64,000 bases of DNA from Whitmania pigra (lineage: Eukaryota; Annelida; Clitellata; Hirudinida; Haemopidae): positions 1,248,501-1,312,500 of the forward strand of contig JAJTWR010000314.1 in assembly GCA_021613335.1 (NCBI GenBank), written 5' to 3'. The notes beneath the pieces were generated by a model. That model was not told where the DNA came from. It did not search any database and worked only from the letters and a program-made list of their open reading frames with translations. This document shows positions 1 to 16,233 of the stretch, in pieces. The position numbers and the translations under genes are program-made. Positions within the stretch are counted from its first letter, which is position 1. Each line of letters starts with the position of its first letter.

Positions 1-49
1 CATGGATGAATGAATGAATGCATGGATGGATGGATGGATGGATGAATAT
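1..49. repeat. ATGG/ATGA tetranucleotide microsatellite
   Basis: Short run of ATGA and ATGG units at the window edge. The same unit recurs near 5.7 kb and 39.4 kb, and inverted at 27.8 kb. No coding content. Confidence 0.85.
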
Positions 50-1454
50 GGATCAGGTCCAAGATTTAATTAGAAAACAAAATAATAAGCATAGCTGATT
101 TCAAATTGATTAATAAGTTTATTGTTCACATTTACCCAGTTGATGTTTTTGATTTTAAGGATTGTTGGTCATCATCTGTTATTCTTGGATGATGATGTTT
201 GTGATGAGAACATCCAACTGCATTATTAATCAGGTCAACCACTATTGGCTTGACCTTCATTTAAAAAAATGCATTAAACTTAGGCTTAGTTTACAAATAA
301 TATAACATAATAAATTGTCTTAATCCGGTTAGCAACAGGAATTTAACATGCTATAAATTATGAAGCATTTCCTTTCATTTAATTAGTATTTATTAAAACA
401 CAAGTTAAACCAAAGATACATGGCTGTGTAATACAAATACAAAAAAAAAGAAATTTTTTTAGTTGCTGAATAGTTTTCTAACCACAACAAAGCTGTCCAT
501 CTGCCAGTGAGAATTGGTCTTCAGATGTGGGGTTACAGGACGACTGGACACGTTCGGCTCAACTTTTTCGAACGTTTTTGGAAAATTCAGCAGCAATTCA
601 AGAACTGATTGCATTGGAGCTCTTCAAAGTTAATGTTGTATTGGCAATCAAGTTATATGTTCTCAATCTAAATAACTCATTTTACGTCTTATAAATTGTT
701 TACTTGTTTTGTTCATCCTCTGGATTGGGAGGGTTATTCTTCTTGATGTGTTTAGAGGTATGGCCTAAATTGAAATTAAGTGGTCAACATATCCCTTACA
801 CGTTAATGACCTACAAACCCTTTGAGGTGATTGAAACAGAAGGCTTTAATGGGGGAAACTTTAGTCTTTTGGATCTAATTAAATAACATTTATTGGTTCT
901 ACTAAGGCCCAGTTTATCAAATCAACTAAACGAATTTTACGCTTCGTCGTCGATGCATCCGAGAAGAATCTTGTCAACTATTTTTTGTTGCTGAATCGCC
1001 AAATTCAATTCTTCCATGATTCAATAGATTTGTTTATGAACCGAAAATATTTCCACCAACAAGCACCCATGGCAACGCAAAGAACGTCTGCTTCCCCATT
1101 TATTCTTTCACATGAATTTATATTTTATACATTACATAAATTATCTGCTGGCCGAGAACAAAATATTTCACATTAGAATTTGATAACTCAGCTAATTTCA
1201 GGATTAGTTTCATAAGCACTCTATTAACATCCTTAATCCCAAGGACTCCAGGATATTCGCAGAACCCTACCCGTGGTCACCAAACGTTAAGCTATTAACA
1301 AGAAAGGTTCAGTCTGATGGAAAACAAACACATGACGATAAGTTTTTTTCCTAGACATATGAAGAATTTTCAATTGTAAACAAGATTTTCAGTAAAGTAA
1401 TTTTGAAATTGCAACAGTTCGTCACTGCCAACAATGAAGTCTGCGTCCTATCCA
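50..1454. other. Intergenic, AT-rich, no supported gene
   Basis: Two short plus-strand ORFs (60 and 63 residues) lie here, but neither has a recognisable domain or a splice context. The stretch 1370-1454 is the likely 3' UTR of the minus-strand POLR2G gene that stops at 1455. Nothing else was recognised. Confidence 0.5.
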
Positions 1455-3299
1455 TCAGTTGATGAGACCTAAAAACCAAATAATGTTATTTACATTAAAA
1501 CATTAACATGCTGCTTTAAATCTAAATTGAAAAGAGGAATCCTTAGTAATAATCTAATACTCACCCAAATAATCATCCATGAGGGTACCGATGGCAAACT
1601 GCAAGAAGGAAGCAACAACAACAATAATCGACGTCAAACATTACAAGTCCGGATAATTAATGAGGAGGTGAACAAAATTTAACTTAATCCTTGCAAAAAT
1701 AAAACATAAAACAAAAGTAGCACTAACAATCTCCTTGGCATCGACACGAGTTCCAACAATTTTCAGTCGAATGTCGTCGTCGGGTTGTATGACGGAATCC
1801 TGCAATCGATAATGTCGAAAGTCAAGAAAAAGTTAAACCAAAGATTTGTTGCAAATGACATTGGGCATCGAAAGGCTTTCAAGGAATGTCAATAAATGAA
1901 GTTGCTTCGGTTACTACAAAACCATGGTTGTTTTATTACCTCGTCTTTACCCCTGTACGAAGGAGGGTTCGATGATGGATCAAATTCTAGATCAGCAGGA
2001 ATCGACTAAAAGCAGAGTTCCAAATTCAGTTAGGAATCCGTTTTTTTTATAATAATTCCATTTATTAACTTTATTTGTATAATACTGTTTTTCATCATAT
2101 TTATATAATAATTTAAGTATTTTTTTAAGAAGCATTTCTATTCCTAGATTGTAGTTAATCTTTTGAGAGTATTTATCTGTTTGCAGCAGATGTTAACACA
2201 ACATTTATCAACCAAAATTCTGAGTGGATGAATTTATACATGCCAATTTATGTCATTTAATTTGATAATAACAAGATTACTAATTCTTTTAATTATTTTA
2301 AATTTGTTTATACAAAGATTTTAATCAGTTTAGCACAAACCAGAAAACATTACCTGTCTTGAGATGAAGCAGACCAGTGGTCCAACTTCCACAAAGATGC
2401 CTATCTGATGAAGCAATTAATAAATTATTATAATAAAATAAAGCCAATAAATTATGCTTGGTAATATAATATTCTAAAAAAATTCCCTCTTCCAAGTCTA
2501 AAAACACAGAAGCAATCCACCATGGCAAAGTAAGAAGGCACACAATGACATTCCCTGAAAGTTCAAACCACGACCGACCTTGTTGACCTGAGTAACCACA
2601 CCCTCGACGACTTCCCCCTTGAAAGGTCGAAACACGATGGCCTTGTACTTGACCGGGAATCTGGCAAAACCCCTTCCGGGGAGCAGCTGGCCTGCGCCGA
2701 TGTTGTCGATGGCAGTGACTGCAATGATGAAACCGTACCTGGCACGGAACAAGATTTGTTACCGGCTTCATTACAATTTGTTTTTTAAGTATTGATCAAT
2801 TAATTGATAATTAAAATGAATACAACAATGCAATGCACTGGTATGCCTACTTTCCAGAGCAAGTTCCTTCAACTTCACTGAAAAGTTTCTTTTTGACTGT
2901 CATAAGCAAATGGGCCCCGAAATATTTCGGGTGGAGGAGAATTTCGTGCTCGAGATTGACCTGAATTGCAACTCGAATTTTTATTCAAATTCAATCTAAC
3001 AACATCCTTTGTTTCATTTATTAAACTTTGTCACAATTTAGCACATTGTGTGTTTCGTGTGGTTTCGCAAACTTTATGAACTTCAAAATGTCATTATAAA
3101 TTATATTAACTTTGAACAACATATCCGTAATCGAAAATATCAATCTGATTCTAAGACAAACATGGGTATGACTTATGAAATGAGCCGACAAGCATTTCAA
3201 TAAAAATCTTCAGCCGCAGAGATTATGACTAATTTACACATTGAACTAAATTAATTTTTCTTTTAAAACAACAGAGGTAAGGCTAACGTGATAAAACAT
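1455..3299 (-). CDS. POLR2G: DNA-directed RNA polymerase II subunit RPB7, complete, eight coding exons
   Basis: This subunit forms the RPB4/RPB7 stalk of RNA polymerase II in the nucleus, binding emerging RNA and initiation factors. Coding exons on the minus strand are 3299-3288, 2960-2851, 2738-2575, 2400-2354, 2005-1940, 1799-1728, 1598-1565 and 1468-1455. All phases agree and the total is 519 nt, giving 172 residues, the same length as human POLR2G. The first exon codes only MFYH before a GTTAGC donor. Family landmarks are [13 protein letters not shown], the IDNIGAG loop, [22 protein letters not shown], then the OB-fold half with [11 protein letters not shown] and the terminus MDDYLGLIN. 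The donor after exon 3 (GTCGTG) is weak, but it is the only one that keeps frame. The longer ORFs overlapping exon 3 are read-through into introns. Confidence 0.96.
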
Positions 3300-3939
3300 T
3301 CCCTTTGCGCAATTAGGAGCAAACAATACAGATGTTGTTGATGTCTGAATTGCTGTTGGACCACAGAAATCGCACAAGTACTTTGGAAACATATTTAAAA
3401 AAAAATAAAAAGTTTAACCATCAAATTATTTTTAAAAAATTTAAATGTAAATATGATTAAAAAATTAGAAACTTATATTTAGACAATTATTTTTATATTG
3501 ACATTACATGATATGACATTACAGACTTTCGAAATTTGACCTATTATTCATTTATTCTTTCTCAAAAGACAACGAAGGCAAATAAAGAAACATTCAGGTC
3601 TGAATACGATTGCAGAATTGGTTATCCCACTTCAACCTTTTAATTTTTTCGATTCGACTTCAATATCGACATCAAAGAGACCTTTATCACGACATCGAAT
3701 GCCTTTCCATTGTCGTTATTATTTAAAATATTTAAACAAAACAAAATGCGCATATCCTTGCAACACCGGACGAAAATGATTAGACGGGATGCATAAATGG
3801 AGAAGGAAACATTCGTCGGGAAAATGAGATGATGTATCGCCTGCTCAAAAATACGCTCTGTAAACGACCGTCCATGCACAGGTGAGACGGTAAGCAAATT
3901 GAAATTAAACGCCTCCAGACCATTTGATCGCCCACTCAC

Positions 3940-4309
3940 TTTGATCCACAAATTGGATCCGGCCCCTCGCGAATCCTGGAATCCTGGAGACGATCATTGA
4001 CGAAATAATAAACGGTCGGAAAAGATGGATCGATGCATGGAAATGTCGAAGTTATAGGACAAACTAACCGATGGCGACCCGATTTTTCGAGATATTACTC
4101 CGCTGGTAAAATATGTTGAAAACAAAAAACATTATGATAACCAGTTAAATATTGATCCAATACTTGACCATTCGTTAATTTACTTTTATCGAACGGTTAA
4201 TTCGTGGGGAAAAATGAGTGCGACTTGCATGTGAGTGTCATCAATGTTTCCGTTGCTTTTGGCCAATTAAATTCAGTTTACCTGGCACCGTTTGGACGTC
4301 GTCTGACAT
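3940..4309 (-). CDS. Two in-phase candidate 5' coding exons of an unidentified minus-strand gene
   Basis: Exon A (4309-4282) begins ATG and ends in phase 1 at a good CAG|GTAAAC donor. Exon B (3983-3940) begins after CTCCAG and ends at AAA|GTGAGT. Joined, they read MSDDVQTVPG then FQDSRGAGSNLWIK with no stop. The matching phases and two strong donors suggest real exons. No downstream exon was found before POLR2G starts at 3299, and the peptide is not one I recognise. They could be an alternative upstream part of a POLR2G transcript, the start of a gene nested with it, or chance. Confidence 0.35.
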
Positions 4310-5630
4310 TTTGAATTCCAAGTAAAATCTTCAATCACAATATCGTTTCATGCCAATTCGCATGAGACTATTATAACCTATTTTTGAGATGGTACACTGT
4401 ATTGCTGTTCAGCTTTGAAGATCACTTAATATAATGTCGTTTATTCAATTAGAGCCTACATGAATACCTTATCAGAATTTACTAAATCATGCTTCTTAAA
4501 GAAAATAAAATGTAGTTATTTATTATATAAAATAATAACATCGTCGAACTGTCTTCTACTTACAAATAAATCAGATTTCAATAAAAACACTAACGAAAGA
4601 CAAATTCTAAAAGAGAAACACGAGCTGATAAATCAATAAGAAAAAATGGAAAAAATAAAATAATGAAATAAAATGCTCAAATAGAATATTCTGCCGCGTT
4701 TTCAGCCATTTTGAGCGAGGCGACCGGATATTATCAATTAAATAATCCCGCGGCGTGCTAAACAGACGTTTGGACTTTTTCTCGTGCGCGAAAATATCAA
4801 CAAAGTCTAAATATGGCTGCATATTTAAATAATAAATTTACCGACTAAGAAATACATGTTGACGATTGACGTATCAATAAATATTTAACGTTAATAGTGA
4901 AAAATCATGTCACAATGATTGTAATATTTAATCGTGTCATTTGTGACTATTAAGCCATTTAATGTGATTTATTCCATACATAGATAAAACAAGCTCAGTG
5001 ACTATACTCAAAACTCATTTGTGACTATTAAGTCATTTAAATTGATTTATTAATACATCGTTAAGACAAAGTGAGTGACTAACCTCAAAATTGAATTCAA
5101 GCCTTTAAAACAGCATAAAGACCAATGGATATTATTATTATAGTGGATCTTTTAGGCCAATTCGAGACTTTAGAACTCTTTAGAAGTTCAAACCAAGCAC
5201 TAAAAATAAATCCCCCAACAAATGCATTCAAAAAGAATAATTAATTCGCCTCAGCATCAATTCACTACTTAATGACAATTCACAAAGCACAGATCTTAAC
5301 GTCAATCCGCCTCGCAATTCATCGATGGATGTCAATTCGCTTAAAATCATCGGAGTCGACATATTTGATGGCCTTCGATTTAGTTAAGCATGTTTGTGTG
5401 CTCCATGGAACATTTATTTGCCCCAACAAATTCGGCTTCCTCGGTGCAGCCCTCGGGCCACAAAAGGAAGGAAAAGGGACAGAGGCACGTGCCCCAAGCA
5501 GAGAGGGGTACAACCAGGCGTTTAGTAAGCTTAAATATAAAGCTTGTTATAAATTATTAATAAAATTTGTTATGAATTAGAGTGATAACAAATAATCAAA
5601 ACCCGGTTGACCAAAAGTTTGGGGAAGTAA
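4310..5630. other. Intergenic, no supported gene
   Basis: AT-rich with one GC-richer patch at about 5390-5520. A 102-residue plus ORF and a 64-residue minus ORF cover that patch, but both have low-complexity composition and no family match. There may be bidirectional regulatory sequence between the minus-strand exons near 4.3 kb and the plus promoter near 5.9 kb. Confidence 0.4.
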
Positions 5631-5634
5631 ATGA

Positions 5635-5835
5635 ATGGATGGACAGACGGATGATCGAACTGATGAATGAGTAAAGGACCAGATGAGCTGAAGGATTGAC
5701 GAAGGATCAAATCAATGGATGGATGAATTAATGAGTAGAGATATGGATGGATGAATGGATGGATGGATGAATGGATGGATGGATGAATGGATGGATGGAT
5801 GAATGGATGGGTGGATGGATGGATGGATGGATGGT
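5635..5835. repeat. GGAT/GAAT tetranucleotide microsatellite
   Basis: Interrupted GGATGGATGAAT-type array ending about 70 bases upstream of a TATA box. The 'IHPSIHPS' and 'MDGWMDGW' ORFs across it are repeat artefacts. Confidence 0.9.
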
Positions 5836-5907
5836 GGTGGCTTATGAGTGCGTGCGCTTTGTTCTACCCGCGGCAATGCGGAGGCGGGGTTTGACACGCG
5901 GAGTGGT

Positions 5908-5915
5908 TATAAAAG
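5908..5915 (+). promoter_or_regulatory. TATA box and 5' UTR exon of the secreted-protein gene at 6.6-12.0 kb
   Basis: TATAAAAG sits in a GC-rich context. Transcription would start near 5938. A short leader runs to 5965, where GACAG|GTCAGT forms a donor. The matching acceptor TTTCTCTCCAG is at 6600-6601, so the leader would join exon 2 at 6602, which carries the ATG at 6641. This predicts one non-coding exon and a 636-base intron. Confidence 0.6.
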
Positions 5916-6092
5916 GGTGGTTAGCAGACGACTGGAGGGAATTGGAAAGTGCGACTTTACGACAGGTCAGTGGTAAACATCTCTGAATGACTGCAGACGA
6001 ACAGACGTGTCTTTGATCGATTGTTGATTCAGAATTCTCCGGTCTTAAAGAAAGGTTAACACATCTTACGCTGCGATGGTGACTATGACGTT

Positions 6093-6165
6093 TATGGTGA
6101 TGATGATGATGATGATGATAGCGATGATGTTTACGGTGGTGATGATGATGACGATGGTGATGTAT
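6093..6165. repeat. GAT-rich trinucleotide microsatellite
   Basis: GATGATGATG run with interruptions inside the predicted first intron of the secreted-protein gene. It produces a poly-His ORF on the minus strand. Confidence 0.8.
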
Positions 6166-6640
6166 TGGAGATTTTTCTGTAAACTTACGCGTGCATTTCA
6201 ATGTGCTATTATTGTTACGTTTAATATTGATTATATTATTTATGTGCTTAATTGATGTTCAATCTGGTTACTTTCTTAAATTTAACATAAATTTAATTGG
6301 AAGGAATTTGTAGTAATTTTTTTAGAATTTGAGCACGTGGTTTTCCAACTTTATGAGTTTTACTAATTAAATGGGGATATTACGTTCCAGGATATTGAAT
6401 CGTGTCAATGATTCATTACATTTCATTTTCTCAATAACAAAAAGAAAAAAAAACATATGACTAGTAATATTGCAAAATCTTTGACTAAATTATATCATCA
6501 TTATTATTACCATAAACCTTAATCAGAATCGTCCATTAAACTAATTTCCGTAACTGACCAATAAACACGAGAAGGCAATCTGAGTGCAGGTTTCTCTCCA
6601 GAAATATCCTGGTATCCAGATGACACAGAATCACTGAACC

Positions 6641-11999
<5,359 letters not shown>

Positions 12000-14180
12000 A
12001 ATATATTTGACACGTAAATTAATATTAATTAACTAATATGTATAATTTATAGTGATAGTCAGTGTCGTCATCGCAGAGCCGAATGTTCAAAACTCGTTAG
12101 AAGGTTGTATTTTCTGCTTCTAATGTCTCGTCCCTGCAAATTAAAAAGTTTTAAAAAAAGTCGTTAGCAGATTTTTGGCAGTTGACAGTTAATTACTTGG
12201 AATAAGCCTTTCAAAATATGAGTTAAAACTTTCTTGAAATAGGTGATGTTCAAAAACATTTCATCATCACCATCATCAAGATTATCATTATCGTTATCAC
12301 CATCATTATCGTAAGAGACTTTTTAGGTTTGTGATTATTTTAAATATTTTTTTTATTGTCGTGATCCGATATAAGCAAGCTCAAATGCAACTTGCCAGTT
12401 TTGCCATGTAATGTGTATAAAAAAAATTGACTTTTAAGGAAAACAAATCAACTTTTGTGAAGATTGAAGATGATTGACATTCCGAAACGATTGTCTGCTT
12501 CTAGGAAAGCAGCCACTTAAATTGTTCGCTCAACCTTTCGTGGGAAGGAAATTTTGAATTGAAACGAAGAACTTAGAAAGTGTTTTGAACGAAAAAAAAC
12601 TGCTGCAAATCTAAATAACAAACTTGCAAAAATCTGTTGATTTTAGAAGCAGATTTTGGCTGGTCGCGTATGATTTAATTGCGACAATTAACATAACATT
12701 CTTTGGTGTCATCAAAATAGGCGGGTTCGCCACGGGATGATAGTGAAGAGACAGAAGTATTTCACGCGAGATGGAGTCCAATTAAGACCAAGAAAAGCAT
12801 ATTCGTTTCATTTAAGTTCACTTCCACTCGTTTTTAGCCACAAAAGCTTCCTGGATCATTCGGTAAGAAACGCTGGTTTACTTTCGTTGACGGGTCGTTT
12901 GAAATGATGTTTGAAAAGATGATATTTCTCTCTCTTTTTCTCCCTGGGAACGATAAAAATATGTTCATAATGCGTAATAGCTAGGCCCACCCTACATTTC
13001 ATATTCATAAACGCCCGATGCAATAAGTAAATACTTGTGCATGTTAGTGTTGGCGTGCGAATTTGGCATCAATTTGTTTTCCGAGTTAGTTCGCTTCTAG
13101 AATGTCTGCTTTCAATTTAGACGGATAAGCTGATGAACGCCGAATAAGCGAATATGAACGTCTCATTAAAGGCTTCCTTGAGATGATGCATGGTTTTTTG
13201 TGCAGTTGGTTTTGATTGGATTCAGATAAATGAGCCTTGAATCTTGGTCGCGCATGGGATACTGGGACCTCCGTCATGACTGTGACAGAGTTGTGTGATA
13301 TTCACCATTCTTGACATTCATGCAGAATATCATTAAGGTGCTTGTTAAGTAAGTTGTTGTTTTTTTCGTTTATGATGTAATTCAATCTGTGCTTATCAGT
13401 GATTACAAACAGATTCAATAACCTGTTTAACTTGTGTTTGTGTTTATGTTTTTGTTGTTATTCTAGAATGTATTACTTATTATTACATTACATCAGCTTG
13501 TAATGAAATGAAAGAGGTATTGTAATGAATAAGATTTTGATTGTAATTTGACACCAATTCCTGAAAAGTTGACGTGGGAACAAATTCAGACCAGCTTCAG
13601 TAGATTTGAGGAGTTCATCTCTTAGATGAGTTTTTTCTGTCATGAGAATAAGCATAACTCAGCAGATGATTTACAATTTGATTAATTGATTTGCTTAAAA
13701 ATGCTGCTCGTTCCTTGGAAATGTTGGAAAAAACCACAGATAAATGTTTCAAAAATGAACCGTCAGACATGTCTTGTCAAGTTTAAAACTGCAGACGCTC
13801 GGGCCTTTTAAATTCTGACGAGTCGTGTTAATAAATCAGATTCACAATTGGTTGTTTGGAAGTGCTTAATGCTGTTTGGGAGAAACTGATTTTGCTGATT
13901 TTGCTGCATAATTAATTAATTCATTCATTCATTAATTCATTCATTCATTTATTATTTACAAGAACTCACAAGTTGCTTATAAAACTTCATTTATAAAAAT
14001 TATAATTATTAAAGTGAAATGTTTTATTATTATTATTGTTATTTTTATTATTTTTAATTCTTGTGTGTTATTATTATTATTTTTATTATTATTAATTCTT
14101 GTGTGTTATTGTTATTCTCACAACATGTCTTGCCTACTCGAGATGCTAATGATATTATGTTGTAATTCTACAGAACCAGT
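12000..14180. other. Intergenic between the secreted-protein gene and LRR gene 1
   Basis: AT-rich. It contains a CAT/CGT trinucleotide patch near 12,260-12,310 and ATT runs near 14,020-14,110. Short ORFs here (e.g. minus 13,086-13,277) show no domain. No exon could be supported. Confidence 0.5.
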
Positions 14181-14181
14181 C

Positions 14182-14208
14182 ATGAATCGAACCTCAACGC
14201 TCGAGTGA
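14182..14208 (+). CDS. Eight-codon upstream ORF made by tandem duplication of the LRR gene 1 start region
   Basis: The segment from about 14,158 to 14,205 (ending ATGAATCGAACCTCAACG CTCGAG) is repeated just downstream, ending at about 14,271. The upstream copy codes MNRTSTLE and then stops. The downstream copy is the real start of LRR gene 1 and begins with the same eight residues. If both copies are in the mRNA, the first ATG would be an upstream ORF ending 40 bases before the main ATG. Each copy also contains TTCTACAG, a possible splice acceptor that could remove the upstream copy. Confidence 0.6.
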   Translation: MNRTSTLE

Positions 14209-14247
14209 TATTATGTTATAATTCTACATAATTCTACAGAACCAGTC

Positions 14248-16233
14248 ATGAATCGAACCTCAACGCTCGAGTTCCTGACACTCCTCCTCCTGTGTTCCTC
14301 GATCTTGTGCCTCTGCGAAACCTGCCAGCCACTGGGTGATACCCAAAGATGCATCCTGAAAACGTCTCAACCCGACGAATGGTTTTCCGGTTTGGACTCC
14401 AAGTTGCACAAGGTTCAGGTTCTGCTCGTTTTCGACTCCGTCGAAGTTCCGCAGTACTTGCCTCTTGAAACTTTCAACCTCGGAATTCTGGTTGTGAATG
14501 TCAGCATCGAGAATAAGAAAGTCTGCGACGAAGGCGCCGAATCGTCGTCGTCATCACCATCACCGACATCATCATCTTCATCATTATCATCACCAACATC
14601 GTCATCATCATCATCATTTGGCAATTTCGATCTAGATGCTTGCTTGGATAATGAAAATATCACCGAGACCATTAACAAGGTCTTGAGGCTTTTCCAAAAT
14701 AGGGTCATATATTTCAGCCTCCATCTGAAAAGTAACCACATTCTCCGGTACACCCCTCCTTCTGGCATCAGAATGCTGACGGATCTGGTGACCAGCGGAT
14801 TTCGAATGAAGTTCGTCGAACCGCTCGCTCGAATGTCGAGCGACCTCGTTTCCGTCACCTTCGAAAAGGCCGGCATTGCCGGTCTCGACGAAATAGATTT
14901 CAAGGGCTGCCAAAAATACTTGGAAGTTCTAAAACTGAACCACAACCAGCTGAAAGATCTCTCTCCCTCGCAGTTGCCTGTCGAACTTAAAAAGTTGAAA
15001 ACTCTGGAGTTGCAGTACAACGAGATTACCAGGATAGACAGAGACAACTTTCTAAAAAACCTAAAGAAACTGGTGGCACTGCATTTGCACGGAAATCGCA
15101 TAACCTTCGTCGACGAATTCGCCTTCAGCGGACTCAAGGACTTGATTTATTTGTCGCTCGGAGACAACAGACTGGTCGCCGTTCCCGCCATCAATTGGCT
15201 CGATGGCTCGCATTCCAACCTCGAGGAGCTGATCTTGCGTCGAAACAACATCACCGTCTTCGACAACGAAGTGTTCAAGAACCTTCCGCGCTTGCTTTAC
15301 CTCGACTTGAGGTTCACTTGCATCGGTGCTTTCGACCTGTCGAACCTGGAAAATTTGAGGTCGTTGAAGCTCTCGAACGGCTGCACCAAGACATTGAAGT
15401 TGAAGCAGGAGAAAAGTTCTCTGAAGTCCTTGTACATCAACGACAACCGGTTCGAAACGTTCGACGGAAACTTCGCGTCGATTCTGAGCAACTCTGATCG
15501 CGATTTCGAGGCCGACTTCTCCAACAATCCGTGGCGGGACTGCGAAGCTTTTGTCGAATGGCGCAAGTCGTGCAACAACAACAAAGTCAGCGACCGGTAC
15601 GAATGCAGAGTCGACGGGAGAAATTTGACTGTGAAGTTCATCAACCACGAGTCGTTCGATTGCACTCGCCACCTCGAAGGCACACTTCATGTCAAAGACG
15701 ATAAAGACGACAAAGTTCTCGAAGACGACAAAGTTCTCAAAGACGACAAAGTTCTCGAAGATGACAAAGACGACAAAGTCCTCAAAGATGTCAAAGACGA
15801 CAAAGTTCTCAAAGACGACAAAGTTCTCGAAGATGACAAAGACGACAAAGTCCTCAAAGATGTCAAAGACGACAAAGTTCTCAAAGACGTCAAAGACGAC
15901 AAAGTTCTCAAAGACGACAAAGTTCTCAAAGATGTCAAAGACAACAAAGTCCTCAAAGACGACAAAGTTCTCAAAGACGACAAAGTTCTCAAAGACGTCA
16001 AAGACGACAAAGTTCTCAAAGATGTCAAAGACGACAAAGTTCTCAAAGACGACAAAGTTCTCAAAGATGTCAAAGACGACAAAGTCCTCAAAGACGTCAA
16101 AGTTCCAGCGTTCTCGAATGCTGCCACTGCCCTGCATTTTGCTTGTTTGAGCGGATGTACTGATTGTTTTCCCTTCATTGTCGCCTTATCGATCTGTTTG
16201 GTGAGCATTGCTAAGTTGAGGTTTCTTGATTAA
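14248..16233 (+). CDS. LRR gene 1: secreted or GPI-anchored leucine-rich-repeat protein with a charged repeat stalk
   Basis: A 661-residue single-exon ORF. Residues 1-25 form a signal peptide (FLTLLLLCSSILCL). A Cys-containing N-terminal domain follows (ETCQPLGDTQRC) with a poly-Ser insert at about 110-145. About eight LRRs lie at roughly 225-440, with repeats such as LKTLELQYNEITRI and LVALHLHGNRITFV. An LRRCT-like cap at about 425-475 has NNPWRDC and later Cys residues. From about 480 to 615 there is a tandem repeat of Asp-Asp-Lys-Val-Leu-Lys/Glu type. The last 35 residues are hydrophobic (FPFIVALSICLVSIAKLRFLD), suggesting a GPI signal or membrane anchor. It probably acts in extracellular recognition or adhesion. 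It is the most diverged of three tandem paralogues. An AATAAA lies at 16,553. Confidence 0.9.
   Translation: MNRTSTLEFLTLLLLCSSILCLCETCQPLGDTQRCILKTSQPDEWFSGLDSKLHKVQVLLVFDSVEVPQYLPLETFNLGILVVNVSIENKKVCDEGAESSSSSPSPTSSSSSLSSPTSSSSSSFGNFDLDACLDNENITETINKVLRLFQNRVIYFSLHLKSNHILRYTPPSGIRMLTDLVTSGFRMKFVEPLARMSSDLVSVTFEKAGIAGLDEIDFKGCQKYLEVLKLNHNQLKDLSPSQLPVELKKLKTLELQYNEITRIDRDNFLKNLKKLVALHLHGNRITFVDEFAFSGLKDLIYLSLGDNRLVAVPAINWLDGSHSNLEELILRRNNITVFDNEVFKNLPRLLYLDLRFTCIGAFDLSNLENLRSLKLSNGCTKTLKLKQEKSSLKSLYINDNRFETFDGNFASILSNSDRDFEADFSNNPWRDCEAFVEWRKSCNNNKVSDRYECRVDGRNLTVKFINHESFDCTRHLEGTLHVKDDKDDKVLEDDKVLKDDKVLEDDKDDKVLKDVKDDKVLKDDKVLEDDKDDKVLKDVKDDKVLKDVKDDKVLKDDKVLKDVKDNKVLKDDKVLKDDKVLKDVKDDKVLKDVKDDKVLKDDKVLKDVKDDKVLKDVKVPAFSNAATALHFACLSGCTDCFPFIVALSICLVSIAKLRFLD
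15689..16105 (+). repeat. Coding minisatellite (15/18/33-base units) in LRR gene 1
   Basis: Units of GACGACAAAGTTCTCAAA alternate with GATGTCAAA-type spacers, about 400 bases in all. Every unit length is a multiple of three, so copy-number change keeps the frame. The array is stop-free in at least two plus frames and two minus frames, which explains the 358-, 173- and 153-residue shadow ORFs here. Confidence 0.95.

Noticed and set aside
2325..2771. 148- and 60-residue minus ORFs around 2.3-2.8 kb as separate genes
   Set aside because: They read through POLR2G exon 3 in other frames or into introns; the spliced POLR2G model explains the region.
5272..5580. 102-residue plus ORF as a gene
   Set aside because: No domain, no convincing promoter or splice sites; low-complexity composition.
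15061..16208. Minus-strand ORFs of 358 and 173 residues over LRR gene 1
   Set aside because: Shadows of the stop-free coding minisatellite; the plus frame has a signal peptide, LRRs and an anchor.
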